Below, piece after piece: positions 9,101 through 18,115 of a stretch of 64,000 bases of DNA. A model generated the notes under the pieces. The model was not told the origin of the DNA, searched no databases, and saw only the letters and a program-made list of their open reading frames with translations. Position numbers and translations under genes: made by a program. Source of the DNA: Candidatus Cloacimonas sp. (GTDB taxonomy: Bacteria; Cloacimonadota; Cloacimonadia; Cloacimonadales; Cloacimonadaceae). The stretch is from positions 32,966 to 96,965 of the forward strand of contig JALOCJ010000009.1 in assembly GCA_023227825.1 (NCBI GenBank), written 5' to 3'. Positions within the stretch are counted from its first letter, which is position 1. Every line of letters begins with the position of its first letter.

Positions 9101-9754
9101 CACTACAATCAGATATTCAATTCCTGTCTCACGAGCGGAAGTAATTGTGATAGTTTCAGGGTTGTCCACAATTTTTTGCAACCGGCTTGCCGTAAAAGAA
9201 TCCTGTTTCAAAAAACGCATCGCTTCTATTGCCCTTGCACTGTTGCTGTAACTAATTTCCACACTTAATTCTCTATAAAATATCAGCTCATTGGTTAAAG
9301 GATAATAGGCAAAGGGACTTATTGCCGAAAAAGCTATTGGTTGACCGCTCAAAAAGGAAGTAATCAATCCGTTATCCGTAATTTGAGGATAGGGGAGAGG
9401 AGATTCGTAAATTTCAGGATTGGGTTTTTCCGGAGTTTCCCTTTTTATATGCGAAAAAGGGTATGCTCTTTGAATCGGAATTATGGGTTTATCTAAGGTG
9501 TAAGTAACAGGATTATATCTGTTAACAACAATTTTCTCCGCTGCAAAACCTGCAGGCAACAAAAGCTTTATCCCGAACCAGGGCAAATCAGGATTTCCCG
9601 GTTGACCCCAGCTTTGAGCTTTTTCTAAACTTACTTTTGTGTATTGTTCTTTTGCTTCAATTCTCGGTGTTTCCAGAGAGTAATTCATTGTAACTCCAGC
9701 TACAAGAACTGTAGTTGAAAACAAGAGTATAGCCAATAATGCTATGTTTTTCAT
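6170..9754 (-). CDS. Gingipain-like C25 cysteine peptidase with C-terminal secretion sorting domain
   Basis: This 1194-residue secreted protein has a signal peptide (MKNIALLAILLFSTTVLVAG) and a propeptide-like N-terminal 200 residues. The peptidase C25 caspase-like core runs from about residue 210 to 600. Catalytic candidates are the His in 'NLVNHLGHSNTT' and the Cys in 'FTQGCYSGAFDN'. Repeated beta-sandwich domains follow, then a jelly-roll segment ('YSFEADYQDWETV...'), and a C-terminal domain of about 80 residues starting 'YKNYPNPFNPETTI'. That tail is the Por/type IX sorting signal removed after outer-membrane transport. It probably degrades proteins outside the cell and would feed amino-acid fermentation (inference). 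The sirtuin gene follows directly. Confidence 0.88.
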   Translation of the reverse strand: MKNIALLAILLFSTTVLVAGVTMNYSLETPRIEAKEQYTKVSLEKAQSWGQPGNPDLPWFGIKLLLPAGFAAEKIVVNRYNPVTYTLDKPIIPIQRAYPFSHIKRETPEKPNPEIYESPLPYPQITDNGLITSFLSGQPIAFSAISPFAYYPLTNELIFYRELSVEISYSNSARAIEAMRFLKQDSFTASRLQKIVDNPETITITSARETGIEYLIVVDAEKITLWTPLKTSQETRGKTVLIKSISDIIAETAGADTQEKLRNYIISLYTTNPLRYVFLAGDTDVIPHRGFYVSVDSSDEGTDADIPADMYYACLDGNWNDDGDSNWGEIYETDLAPELAIGRYCYNSDTEIDNFLNKLTLYSNAPVANEIKSAFFVGEWLWDGPTWGGDYMDEMIGGSSANGYTTIGVPTSWNITTLYDRTYGAADSWGANEIRPLLSAGPNLVNHLGHSNTTYTMRLSNNQVSSSTITNNGINHNFSTYFTQGCYSGAFDNRETSPGQYTSDCITEKMTSIATGPVAMISHSRYGWGVQGSTDGASQYIHRQFIDAIFGENIYEAGYALVDSKIDNIPYITNEPVMYWVTYETNLFGDPAMLLWTDIPQSITANLPEQLMVGVNYYQIQTNAPNAEFVLKNSDHTVYKTTADENGLIVVNFLVPLAPGTYYIYISAHNFYPFSATITALAAEMPYIICNNISYNDQDGLYHTGETLSLNLYVKNVGLMDLTVPGTLTLTSNSTNIQILSSTANFPGIAVGDSLSLNSAFSFRIVGNFADQTRATLTIRANYDSYLSNSTFILTLNAPVLQLLSYQLNNTDLMIMPGDTPSISFSVANTGSGNAYTPMFILFNTSSDIILEQDEILLAPLNSNSTADYQSAITLQVLDSAVIDNNYLISYIFSAENGNLVEGNFVIHIGALSYSFEADYQDWETVALNSSFVNQWHRSSNRNHTPDGIYAMKFGGNGSANYTSSAYGALVSPEMNVSPDCQLKFYHWMNAETHSTNQYYAWDGGMVEMSLNGGSWTQITPLGGYPYRIYNNPASPFSANTWVYSGNFDWTEAIFELGNVSGIAQFRWIFGSNGYVTEEGWYIDDVRITGIVANEDESIPSANNVVLYKNYPNPFNPETTIMFSLPARMPVCLEVFNIKGQLVNRLIDEIKPAGTHKVVFNGLDINNHNIASGVYYYRIKTPSGVQMRKMLLLK

Positions 9755-10769
9755 AGCTTCCTACCTTTCAGCTTTAATTTTTCTTCCTTCTTATTTTATG
9801 CAATGCTTGTTCCATTTCCTGAAAATAATTCATAATTCTGTAACTTTTCATTTATTATTATAAAATCCAAAGGACAAAAAACATCTTTACTTACCTTAGA
9901 AATCGATAATACCCATATTTAATGATCCCTTCTTTCCGAAGGTAATCAAATCTGTTAAATTATGCTTCTAACCCTATTTATTATTTCACTTTTCGGGCAT
10001 TTTTAATACTTATCTGGGAATATGTTAAGTTCAATTCCGGAAGGAGACAAGGAAGGATCTGGATTTCAATTAATTTCAATAAGTTATGTGTTTTGTAAAT
10101 AAGGTCTCGGGTTGTTAACATACAAGTTGGCAAATTGTTATACATTGTAAGAATTTATTATTCCATCGTTATATAAACATCCGGGGAACATTGTTTACTT
10201 TACAATCTGACTAAAATAATTAGGTCATTTCAAAACTTTATAATGTATTTAGAACCTCTATTCCCTGTTCAGAAATCAAATTGAAAAATTTTTCTTGACA
10301 GGAATTTGAGATTAAAGTAATGAGTATTCTAGTATGTAGAGTAAGGAAATATTCCAGTTTTTGGCTTTGACCTAAAATTGAAAATTTGTGATTAATAAAA
10401 GCTAAAAGTGCTATATTGTTTAGAGTAAAGATAATTTTTTGTTTTTGAGGAGAGGAATTTGGTTGGTGACTTAAAAGTAGGTATTATTTTGCCAATAAGT
10501 GAAACTGCTTTAAATATAGCAGATTTTAGAATAGTATTTATTTTCAGCTATATTTTCTGGAGCTCATATAATATTTTATTATCTTTTTTTACCTATCTGA
10601 GAAAAAAATCTCTTTCCTTTCTAATTCTATATATTAACAATAATGTTAATCTTAACATTGACAGGTCTACCTATGCTTATTTGTTCCATCATACATCTTT
10701 AACACAGGGACTGAAAAAGAAGTTAGTCCATTGCTTAGATAAAAAATATCTTTAAGGAGGTAAAAAATT
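9755..10769. other. 1-kb AT-rich intergenic region with one possible promoter
   Basis: No convincing gene is visible between two divergent secreted-protein genes. A plus-strand promoter-like pair, TTGACA at 10295-10300 and TAATGA at 10318-10323 (17-bp spacer), could drive the adhesin gene at 10770 through a long leader. A 98-codon TTG-started frame at 10459-10755 has AT-driven composition and no recognisable motif; I do not call it a gene. No hairpin-family repeat was found here, unlike most other long gaps of this window. Confidence 0.4.
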
Positions 10770-13700
10770 ATGCAGCAGAAAGTTTTGGTTTTATTCCTAA
10801 TATTTTTAATCGGGATTTTCTCCTTTGCTAGGGGAGAACAAATAACGATTGGAAATCCTGCTTCTTCAACCTACGGTTTAATACCAATCAACAGATATCA
10901 TAATTATTCCACCTATGAAATGCTGTATACATCAGCTGAACTAAGTTCAGAGTGCTTGATTAATAAAATAGCTTTCTACAAACGCCATGGGAACCCCTCC
11001 TTACTAATTTCCAATGTTAGCATTTATATGAAGGTCTCATCTGCAACCAATTTATCCACAGCTACAATTTCTCCACCATATTCTGAATATCAGCTTGTTT
11101 ACAGTGGAAATTTTCCAAATAATTTTGGTACCTCAGGATGGGCAGAAGTTACCCTTATAGAACCCTATTCATATAATGCTACGGGAAATCTACATATTCT
11201 TATTGTAAAAGGTTATGAGGAATGGTCAGCGAATAGACCCGATTATACTTATTCTTCTACAGGAGCAACATATTTATGCAGGGGTAATTATTCTGATGAT
11301 ACTCAACCCACTTATTTAATTCCTACTTACAATAGGCCAGTAACTCGTTTTGAGGCTGAATTTTTAATAGAAAATGAACCTCCTCTTCCTGTAATAAATC
11401 CTTATCCGGTAAATACAGCTAATGATGTTTTAACAAATATTACTTTACATTGGTGGAGCGGAGGAGGTTGTCCTTCTCACTATGATGTTTATTTTGGAGA
11501 TTCTCCCAATCCGGAAAAAGTTATATCTCTTCAGAATGGAACAAGTTATAATCCTGGCATTTTGGAATATGGAAAAACCTATTACTGGAAGATTGATCCT
11601 TATAATATTTATGGCTATGCTTCAGATAAGTATGAGCTTGAAATATGGTCTTTTACGGTGATGAATAACCCGACTCTTAACAAAGATGATTTTCCCTATC
11701 TGCAAAATTTTGATAATGCCTGGTCTGGAAATCCTCCTGCTCCCTTAGGTTGGAATGTAATAAATGCTAATAATGATGGTTATACCTGGAGGCAAACAAA
11801 TGAATGTAATATACCTGCACATTCTGAACCTTATGCAGCTCAAGGTATGGGTAATATTGATGATTATCTTATTTCGCCTCCATTGGATTTAACTGCAGTT
11901 AATATAAAAATAAAATGGTATGATATGGTAGAAAGTGTCTCATATCCTAATTCTTATAAAGTTTTACTTTCTACTTCTAATACAGATATTTCATCTTTTA
12001 CGGAAGAATTGGCTGTTTTTACCTGTTATAACACTGAATGGATTGAACATAGTTTAGATTTAAGCGCTTATAGAGACCATCAAATTTATCTTGCTTTTTA
12101 TCAATATGCTTCAGCTGCAACCAATTGGAGCTTTGGAATTGATGATTTTCAGATTGAAAAACTACCTGATGTACCAAATTTAAGTTATACACCGGCAGAA
12201 ATTATTTTTCCTTTTACCCCTGTTAATAATGCATCCAGCTATATAAATGTAACAATTTCTAATACAGGCGAAGGCGAAATTGACCTTACGGAGGATAATT
12301 TTACGCTTTTAGGTGATATTAATGATTTTGAAATTGATTATTCCAATCTAGATGCTCATTTAGCAACAGATCAAAGTGTTGATATTCCGGTTCGTTTCTA
12401 TCCTCATTCATTTGGAGAAAAAAATGCCATCCTCCGTATTAGTTATAGTTCTCGAACCCAATATGATGTAATTCTGAAAGGAACTACTTATTATGAAGGT
12501 TTTCTGATAGAGGATTTTGAAAATGCTTTTTTACCTGCGGGATGGACAAAATATGTTTATAATAATAACGATATTATTCAAAGTAATGATAATAATCATA
12601 CAATTAATGGACAGTTTTCAGCCCGGTTTAGTTCTCAGGAGCAATCAGATGATTATAACCAATATTTGTTTAGTCCTCCAATTTTAATCAATTCTTTTCA
12701 TCATAATCTTTCCTTCTGGCATTTAAAACACGATAGTGAAGAGAGCTTGGAATGGGGGATTGGTACCGATACAAATCCTGAAAGTTATAACTGGATACCC
12801 GTTAATCTCAGCAGCATTTCCTGGCAAAAAACCGCAATTGACTTGCATGAATATGTTAATCAAATGGTTTATTTGGGATTCCATTATTATGGAAATAATA
12901 CTCATTCAGTTTACCTTGATGATGTTCATATCTGTTGTGATATTCCTGCTGATTATCCTACTGAAATAAATGGAATAACCATAACTTCCACTATCCACTT
13001 AAATCTTAATAGTTCTGTAAATGCTTTTCATCCACAAGTGATGGCATTACCGAATTATAGTAATCTTACAGATCCCGTGGTGCTTGGTTTATTAGGTTCA
13101 GGTAAAGGGAATATATCTCTAAAACTCAGTTCGGGGAATTGGTATTGTATAATTTATTATGGTGGTCAATGGCATTATGGAAGTTCTTATCCCTGCAATG
13201 TAACTGAAGGTAATATAGGAACAGTAACTTTATCTAATGTAGAATTTGGAACTAAAAATGATGTTATTTTAGTAATTGAAGAAGGCGTTGATCCTACATT
13301 ACCGGTAACTCTATCCCGTTTTACTGCTATAGTAACTCCTGAAAGTTTTGTGCATATTTCCTGGACTACCGAAAGCGAAACTAACCATTTGGGCTACAAT
13401 ATCCTCCGCAGTGAAGATCAAGAACTGCATAACGCTATTACCATCAATGGTTCCATTATTAATAGCGGTTCACCTGTAGGAACTCAAATTAGTTATAACT
13501 TTACTGATTTTGAGGTGTATACTAATATGATTTATTATTATTGGCTGGAAAGTGTTGCTTTAGAAGGAAGCAGTGAATTTTACGGTCCTCTAACAGTTAC
13601 TATTGGTGATCCAACTCAAGAACCGGTTCCTCCCTCCGTTCAAATAGTTACAAAACTGTATAATGCCTTCCCTAATCCTTTCAATCCCAATACAATCATT

Positions 13701-13922
13701 CGTTATTCTCTTAAAGAAGCAGGTAAAGTAACAATTGATATTTACAATATGAAAGGACAAAAGATAAAATCTTATACTCAAGAACACTATAGTCCAGGTT
13801 ACTATCAGGTTTCCTGGGATGGCTGTGATGATAACGGAAGAAATGTTGCCAGTGGAATTTATTTATATCGTTTAACTACCGGTAATTATACTTCCGTTAA
13901 AAAGATGGTTTTGGCAAAGTAA
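10770..13922 (+). CDS. Secreted cleaved-adhesin/Fn3 surface protein with C-terminal sorting domain
   Basis: This 1050-residue protein starts at an ATG preceded by a strong AAGGAGG site and has a signal peptide (to about residue 22, ending 'SFARG'). An N-terminal beta module (about 24-200) resembles the modules in the protein at 1-1563. It is followed by an Fn3-like domain (about 203-300) and a cleaved-adhesin / choice-of-anchor J domain (about 308-468, 'LQNFDNAWSG...WSFGIDDFQIEK'). Then come an ASH-like domain, a second jelly roll (about 575-735, 'IEDFENAFLPAGW'), another Fn3-like repeat, and the sorting domain 'YNAFPNPFNPNTIIRYSL' ending 'MVLAK'. It is probably exported by type IX secretion and attached to the surface; the target is unknown. 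Confidence 0.85.
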   Translation: MQQKVLVLFLIFLIGIFSFARGEQITIGNPASSTYGLIPINRYHNYSTYEMLYTSAELSSECLINKIAFYKRHGNPSLLISNVSIYMKVSSATNLSTATISPPYSEYQLVYSGNFPNNFGTSGWAEVTLIEPYSYNATGNLHILIVKGYEEWSANRPDYTYSSTGATYLCRGNYSDDTQPTYLIPTYNRPVTRFEAEFLIENEPPLPVINPYPVNTANDVLTNITLHWWSGGGCPSHYDVYFGDSPNPEKVISLQNGTSYNPGILEYGKTYYWKIDPYNIYGYASDKYELEIWSFTVMNNPTLNKDDFPYLQNFDNAWSGNPPAPLGWNVINANNDGYTWRQTNECNIPAHSEPYAAQGMGNIDDYLISPPLDLTAVNIKIKWYDMVESVSYPNSYKVLLSTSNTDISSFTEELAVFTCYNTEWIEHSLDLSAYRDHQIYLAFYQYASAATNWSFGIDDFQIEKLPDVPNLSYTPAEIIFPFTPVNNASSYINVTISNTGEGEIDLTEDNFTLLGDINDFEIDYSNLDAHLATDQSVDIPVRFYPHSFGEKNAILRISYSSRTQYDVILKGTTYYEGFLIEDFENAFLPAGWTKYVYNNNDIIQSNDNNHTINGQFSARFSSQEQSDDYNQYLFSPPILINSFHHNLSFWHLKHDSEESLEWGIGTDTNPESYNWIPVNLSSISWQKTAIDLHEYVNQMVYLGFHYYGNNTHSVYLDDVHICCDIPADYPTEINGITITSTIHLNLNSSVNAFHPQVMALPNYSNLTDPVVLGLLGSGKGNISLKLSSGNWYCIIYYGGQWHYGSSYPCNVTEGNIGTVTLSNVEFGTKNDVILVIEEGVDPTLPVTLSRFTAIVTPESFVHISWTTESETNHLGYNILRSEDQELHNAITINGSIINSGSPVGTQISYNFTDFEVYTNMIYYYWLESVALEGSSEFYGPLTVTIGDPTQEPVPPSVQIVTKLYNAFPNPFNPNTIIRYSLKEAGKVTIDIYNMKGQKIKSYTQEHYSPGYYQVSWDGCDDNGRNVASGIYLYRLTTGNYTSVKKMVLAK

Positions 13923-14040
13923 TGCAAAATGAAAAATAAAGAATGAATGGTTAAAGGTGAGATTGGGCGATAGAAAAGGGAGAGCTGAAACTTTTAGATT
14001 TTTATGTAGATGGAAGATGCAGTTCCTCAGTTGAAATATT

Positions 14041-14260
14041 TCCTCCGGAAGGTTGACCTCCTGGTCAACCACCATATTTGTTCTATTGCGTTACTAAAAA
14101 AAGAGTGATAAAAAAATAGCGCGGTTGCAAGTGGAACTGCAAGATGTAGTTCCTCCGGAAGGTTGACCTCCTGGTCAACCACCATATTTGTTCTATTGCG
14201 TTACTAAAAAAAGAGTGATAAAGAAATAGCGCGGTTGCAAGTGGAACTACAAGATGTAGT
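14041..14260. repeat. Two-copy 110-bp tandem repeat, each copy containing a hairpin repeat
   Basis: Copies 14041-14150 and 14151-14260 differ at only two positions that I can see. Each opens with TCCTCCGGAA and GGTTGACCTCCTGGTCAACC (14051-14070 and 14161-14180), an arm variant of the hairpin family, and continues through 'gcgttactaaaaaaagagtgataa' and 'gcggttgcaagtggaact'. A third partial copy starts at 14261. No coding role is apparent. Confidence 0.9.
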
Positions 14261-14441
14261 TCCTCCGCTAAAAAATGCAGAGCTTCAGCGAGCTCCGAAT
14301 ACCCGGCAAAGCTGTGTATTAAAGAAATCCTTCAAATCCTTTACATCTTGTTCATCCCAGACCTATTATTCAATAAAATCCTGTTTATTTTATAAATTTC
14401 GTTTTCTATTACTTCCTGCCTTTTTGTTCCTTTTATGCTCT

Positions 14442-14511
14442 TTTAACATTTCTTTAACGACTCTTTAACGAAGTTAAGGTATTGTTAAAGAATTGTTAAA
14501 GAGTCGTTAAA
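14442..14511. repeat. Phased inverted array: three TTTAAC then three GTTAAA at 11-bp period
   Basis: TTTAAC occurs at 14442, 14453 and 14464, and GTTAAA at 14484, 14495 and 14506. Each step is 11 bp and the centre is 14 bp (14470-14483). The inner arms TTTAACGACTCTTTAAC and GTTAAAGAGTCGTTAAA form a perfect 17-bp inverted repeat. The array at 38970-39037 has the same layout. There is no T-tract after it, so a simple terminator is not indicated. Confidence 0.85.
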
Positions 14512-14614
14512 TGAATGACCAGGCAACAGGTAGATAGGCAAAGTCCACAAGGTAATTATATAAATCAAGATTATAGCAGGAGCATAGCTGCTGTCTTGTA
14601 ATATCATTCCGGAA

Positions 14615-14749
14615 GAACGACGTCCCCGTCGTTCAAAAACAAAATAGATAATACCTTACCAAGATTATTTTAGTAACGAAATTAATTGTATAAGTTGGTT
14701 GACGAGGACGTCAACCTTCCGGTTTTTTTGGTTGACGAGGAGGTCAACC
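14615..14749. repeat. Three hairpin repeats upstream of the thiouridylase-like gene
   Basis: Copies lie at 14615-14634 (GAAC/GTTC arms, in the reverse orientation), 14697-14716 and 14730-14749 (GGTT/AACC arms, 33 bp apart). The last ends about 20 bases before a TTGACA box. Confidence 0.88.
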
Positions 14750-14768
14750 TTTTGGAGATAATTCCCGC

Positions 14769-14799
14769 TTGACAAAAAAAGGTAGTTTCAGGGTATAGG
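14769..14799 (+). promoter_or_regulatory. Possible promoter of the thiouridylase-like gene
   Basis: TTGACA at 14769-14774 and TATAGG at 14794-14799 are separated by 19 bp. If used, transcription would begin at about the start codon (14804), giving a leaderless or nearly leaderless message. This fits the lack of a clear ribosome-binding site there. Confidence 0.3.
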
Positions 14800-14803
14800 C
14801 AAT

Positions 14804-15799
14804 ATGAAAACACATAAGGCAATAGCATTATTTTCCGGTGGACTGGATAGTATTTTAGCAGTTAAATGGATGCAAAGTAAAGGATATCCTGTTCATCCGG
14901 TATTTTTTAAAGCTCCGTATTTGCTTCAGGAGCGGGCAATTAATTATGCTATTAAGAATGCAATTAATTTGGAAATAATAGATGTATCGGAAGAGCATAT
15001 TAAATTACTGGATAATCCTGTTTACGGTTTTGGCAAATGGTTAAATCCCTGTATTGATTGTCATAGTTTTATGTTTAAAAAAGCAGCTGAACTAATGCCG
15101 GATAGAGATGCAGATTATCTTATCAGTGGTGAGGTTTTAGGTCAGCGGCCAAAAAGCCAAAGGCGTGATGCTCTGGATAGTGTTAGTAAACTTAGCAGTG
15201 TAAAGGACTTAATTGTAAGACCTCTGTCGCAAAATTTACTTCCTGATACATTGCCTATTAGAGAAGGTTGGATTGCTAAAAAAGATATGTTATCCATACA
15301 GGGTCGTGGACGCTTAGCTCAATTAGCTTTAGCAGAAGAATTAGGTATAGTTGATTTTCCCTCTCCGGCAGGTGGTTGTTTACTTACGGATCGTAATTAT
15401 TGTTTACGCTTACGAGACCTGCAAAAGCATCATCAGGACAATCTGCATGCAATTGAGTTACTTGCTTATGGTCGTCATTTTCGGCTGACGAACGAGGCAA
15501 AATTGATTATTGGAAGAGATGAGGCAGAAAATGAAACCCTGAGGCATATTTTTCAGCAAGGGATAATGCTTGAGGCAGAAGATTATACAGGACCTTTGGG
15601 TTTTATTACCGGAAAGCTTAAATTGGAAACACTGGATTTGGCACTATCTATCTTTATATTGTATCATCCTAAAGCTCCAATATTCGCCACTATTGATGTT
15701 TGGAGAATTAACGCTAATAAAATAACCGGAAAGATGATTAAAATTGCCACTAAAGGAGATAGAGAAATAATCAAGAAACACTTGATAGCATATTTGTAA
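14804..15799 (+). CDS. MnmA-like tRNA thiouridylase (PP-loop) with NFACT-R-type C-terminal domain
   Basis: This 331-residue protein has an N-terminal ATP-pyrophosphatase PP-loop SGGLDS (residues 11-16). Cys83 in 'NPCIDC' and Cys192 in 'AGGCLLTD' occupy the positions of the two catalytic cysteines of MnmA, the enzyme that makes 2-thiouridine at tRNA position 34. After about residue 200 the protein changes to a domain with 'YGRHFRLTNEAKLIIGRDEAEN', like the RNA-binding NFACT-R/DUF814 region, replacing the normal MnmA C-terminus. The likely role is tRNA thiolation; the exact nucleotide is uncertain. Genes for an MBL hydrolase and GMP synthase follow closely. Confidence 0.7.
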   Translation: MKTHKAIALFSGGLDSILAVKWMQSKGYPVHPVFFKAPYLLQERAINYAIKNAINLEIIDVSEEHIKLLDNPVYGFGKWLNPCIDCHSFMFKKAAELMPDRDADYLISGEVLGQRPKSQRRDALDSVSKLSSVKDLIVRPLSQNLLPDTLPIREGWIAKKDMLSIQGRGRLAQLALAEELGIVDFPSPAGGCLLTDRNYCLRLRDLQKHHQDNLHAIELLAYGRHFRLTNEAKLIIGRDEAENETLRHIFQQGIMLEAEDYTGPLGFITGKLKLETLDLALSIFILYHPKAPIFATIDVWRINANKITGKMIKIATKGDREIIKKHLIAYL

Positions 15800-15813
15800 G
15801 AAAGGTATAAAAA

Positions 15814-16449
15814 ATGATTAAAATAGAAAGCACTGTTTTGCTGGAGAGCTTTCAAACCAATACCTACCTGCTTTGGAATAATATTAGCGCAGAAGCATTT
15901 TTAATTGATCCTGCCAGCCCGAGTGAAACATTTCTAAAACGGATAAAAAAAATGGAATTGAAAGTAGAAATGATAATCAATACCCATGGTCATGCAGATC
16001 ATATTGGTGGGAATTTATATTTTGCCCAAGCATTGAATTGTCCTGTTGCAATTCATCATTTAGATGCCGAAATGCTAACTAATAATACTAAAAATTTTAG
16101 TACCTATATGGGTTTTGAGCTAAATTTAACTGCTCCTCAAATAATTCTGCAGGATGGGGATGAACTCTTTTTGGGTTCTGAAAAAGTAAAAGTTATCCAT
16201 ACACCGGGGCATACAAAAGGCAGTATTTGTCTCCTTGCAGGAAAATATTTGCTCAGTGGAGATACTTTATTTGAACAAAGCATAGGGAGAACTGATTTTC
16301 CCGGAGGGAGTCATACTGCGATAATTGATTCTATTAAGAATAAGCTCTTTGTATTGGATGATGATGTTTTGGTTTTTCCAGGGCATGGTCCTACTACCTC
16401 CATTGGGTTGGAAAAGGTAAATAATCCTTTTGTAAATTATGTTTCATAA
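15814..16449 (+). CDS. MBL-fold metallo-hydrolase, glyoxalase II-like
   Basis: This 211-residue metallo-beta-lactamase-fold enzyme carries THGHADHIGG (residues 57-66; metal ligands His58, His60, Asp62, His63), 'HTPGHTKGS', 'SGDTLFEQSIGRTDFPGG' and 'FPGHGPTTSI'. This order is typical of the YcbL/glyoxalase II-like group that hydrolyses thioesters or related substrates in the cytoplasm. The substrate is not determinable. The TAA stop overlaps the ATG of guaA by one base, indicating translational coupling. Confidence 0.85.
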   Translation: MIKIESTVLLESFQTNTYLLWNNISAEAFLIDPASPSETFLKRIKKMELKVEMIINTHGHADHIGGNLYFAQALNCPVAIHHLDAEMLTNNTKNFSTYMGFELNLTAPQIILQDGDELFLGSEKVKVIHTPGHTKGSICLLAGKYLLSGDTLFEQSIGRTDFPGGSHTAIIDSIKNKLFVLDDDVLVFPGHGPTTSIGLEKVNNPFVNYVS

Positions 16450-17984
16450 TGCATAATAAAGTATTGATTTTAGATTTTGGTTCTCAATATACTCAATTGA
16501 TTGCCCGGAATGTGCGTTCTTTAAACATCTACTGTGAGATTCAACCCTTTCGGATAAGTTTAGAACAAATACAATCCTTTGCTCCAAAAGCAATTATCCT
16601 TTCAGGAAGTCCATATAGTTTAAGTAAAAAAGATTCACCAAAACCGAATGAAGGAATTTGGCAACTGGGAATTCCTATTTTGGGAATCTGTTATGGTATG
16701 CAATTATTAGTAACTCATTATGGGGGAACAATTTTACCTTCAAATAAAAGAGAATATGGCTCTGCAATATTAAATATTGTTAACTATAATGAATTACTTG
16801 CCGGATTGAAAGATAGGGAAGAGGTCTGGATGAGCCATAGTGATGCTATTTCCTGTTTACCCGAATGCTTTTCTGTATTAGCGAAAACGGATAAATCACC
16901 TTACGCTGTTATAGTTCATCAAAAATTTCCTTACTATGGTTTACAGTTTCATCCGGAAGTAGCAGACACAAAAAACGGCATAAAGGTATTGAAGAATTTT
17001 CTGATTAAGATAGGAAAGATAACTGCTGATTGGACTCCTAGCACATTTATCAGTGAAAGTATTGAAAAAATAAGAAAACAAGTAGGTAAACAAAAAGTCC
17101 TTTTGGGCTTAAGTGGAGGGGTTGATTCTTCAGTTACTGCTGCTTTACTTTATAAAGCAATCGGAAAACAGTTACTGCCAATTTTTGTGGATACAGGATT
17201 GATGCGTTACAATGAAGCAGAAAGAATTAAAGAGACCTTTTCTGCCTATCCGGATTTAAATATTCGCTTTGTAGATGCCAGTAACACATTTCTTTCCCGG
17301 CTAAAGGGAATTTCCGATCCGGAAACAAAGAGGAAAATAATCGGTAGGACTTTTATTGAGGTCTTTGAACAGGCAGCATCAGAATATGCAGGAGTGCATT
17401 TTTTAGCTCAGGGAACTTTATATCCCGATGTAATTGAAAGTGCATCCCCGATAGGACTTTCTGCTACAATAAAAAGTCATCATAATGTAGGCGGTTTACC
17501 GGAAAAAATGAATTTAGTTTTAATTGAACCCTTAAGAGAACTCTTCAAAGATGAAGTTAGAGAAGTTGGCACCTTGCTTGGTTTACCGGATTCCATAGTG
17601 CAAAGGCATCCCTTTCCAGGACCGGGTTTAGCTGTTAGAATTATAGGAGCAGTAAATGAAGAAAAAGTCCGCCTTCTGCAACTTGCAGATGAGATATTTA
17701 TTAGCGAATTACAAAAAAATGGTCTTTACAACAGAACCTGGCAAGCATTTGTTGTTCTTTTACCTGTTAGAACAGTTGGAGTAATGGGTGATGAACGTAG
17801 TTACGATCAAGTTTGTGCTCTAAGAGCTGTAGATAGTGTTGATGGGATGACAGCTACTTTTACTCCGTTACCAATAAAATTTTTGCAAAAAGTTGCCAAT
17901 CGTATCTGTAACGAAGTGAAAGGAATTAGCAGAGTGGTTTATGATATTTCCTCAAAACCGCCTGCTACAATTGAATGGGAATAA
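16449..17984 (+). CDS. guaA: GMP synthase (glutamine-hydrolysing)
   Basis: This 511-residue enzyme converts XMP to GMP using ATP and glutamine. The N-terminal class I amidotransferase half has Cys81 in 'GICYGMQLL' and His168/Glu170 in 'LQFHPEV'. The synthetase half has the PP-loop 'LGLSGGVDSSVT' (about 220-230), and the dimerisation domain ends with the typical 'VVYDISSKPPATIEWE'. Length and motif order match the full-length family. It is coupled by a one-base overlap to the upstream MBL hydrolase; tRNA-Asp follows. Confidence 0.97.
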   Translation: MHNKVLILDFGSQYTQLIARNVRSLNIYCEIQPFRISLEQIQSFAPKAIILSGSPYSLSKKDSPKPNEGIWQLGIPILGICYGMQLLVTHYGGTILPSNKREYGSAILNIVNYNELLAGLKDREEVWMSHSDAISCLPECFSVLAKTDKSPYAVIVHQKFPYYGLQFHPEVADTKNGIKVLKNFLIKIGKITADWTPSTFISESIEKIRKQVGKQKVLLGLSGGVDSSVTAALLYKAIGKQLLPIFVDTGLMRYNEAERIKETFSAYPDLNIRFVDASNTFLSRLKGISDPETKRKIIGRTFIEVFEQAASEYAGVHFLAQGTLYPDVIESASPIGLSATIKSHHNVGGLPEKMNLVLIEPLRELFKDEVREVGTLLGLPDSIVQRHPFPGPGLAVRIIGAVNEEKVRLLQLADEIFISELQKNGLYNRTWQAFVVLLPVRTVGVMGDERSYDQVCALRAVDSVDGMTATFTPLPIKFLQKVANRICNEVKGISRVVYDISSKPPATIEWE

Positions 17985-18115
17985 AAGAGAATGTGGCTAA
18001 CTATTCTGAAAGATATGCAATTACAATATCTGTTACAAGCAATGCCAAACTTTTATCTTGACAGAAAAAGCTCCATTCCAATTTGGAATAATAAAGCCAC
18101 TCATTTTAACGAGGT

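Noticed and set aside
10459..10755. 98-codon frame upstream of the adhesin gene
   Set aside because: TTG start, AT-driven Leu/Ile/Phe/Asn-rich composition and no recognisable domain; a purine-rich site before it is not enough.
13872..14075. 67-codon minus-strand frame ending in the adhesin gene
   Set aside because: Overlaps the sorting domain codons and repeat DNA; no ribosome-binding site or motif.
14235..14468. 77-codon frame over the 110-bp repeat and phased array
   Set aside because: Consists of repeat DNA and AT-rich text; no family resemblance.
14442..14511. Intrinsic transcription terminator
   Set aside because: Strong stem but AT-rich with no T-run after it, and strict 11-bp phasing is not explained by termination.
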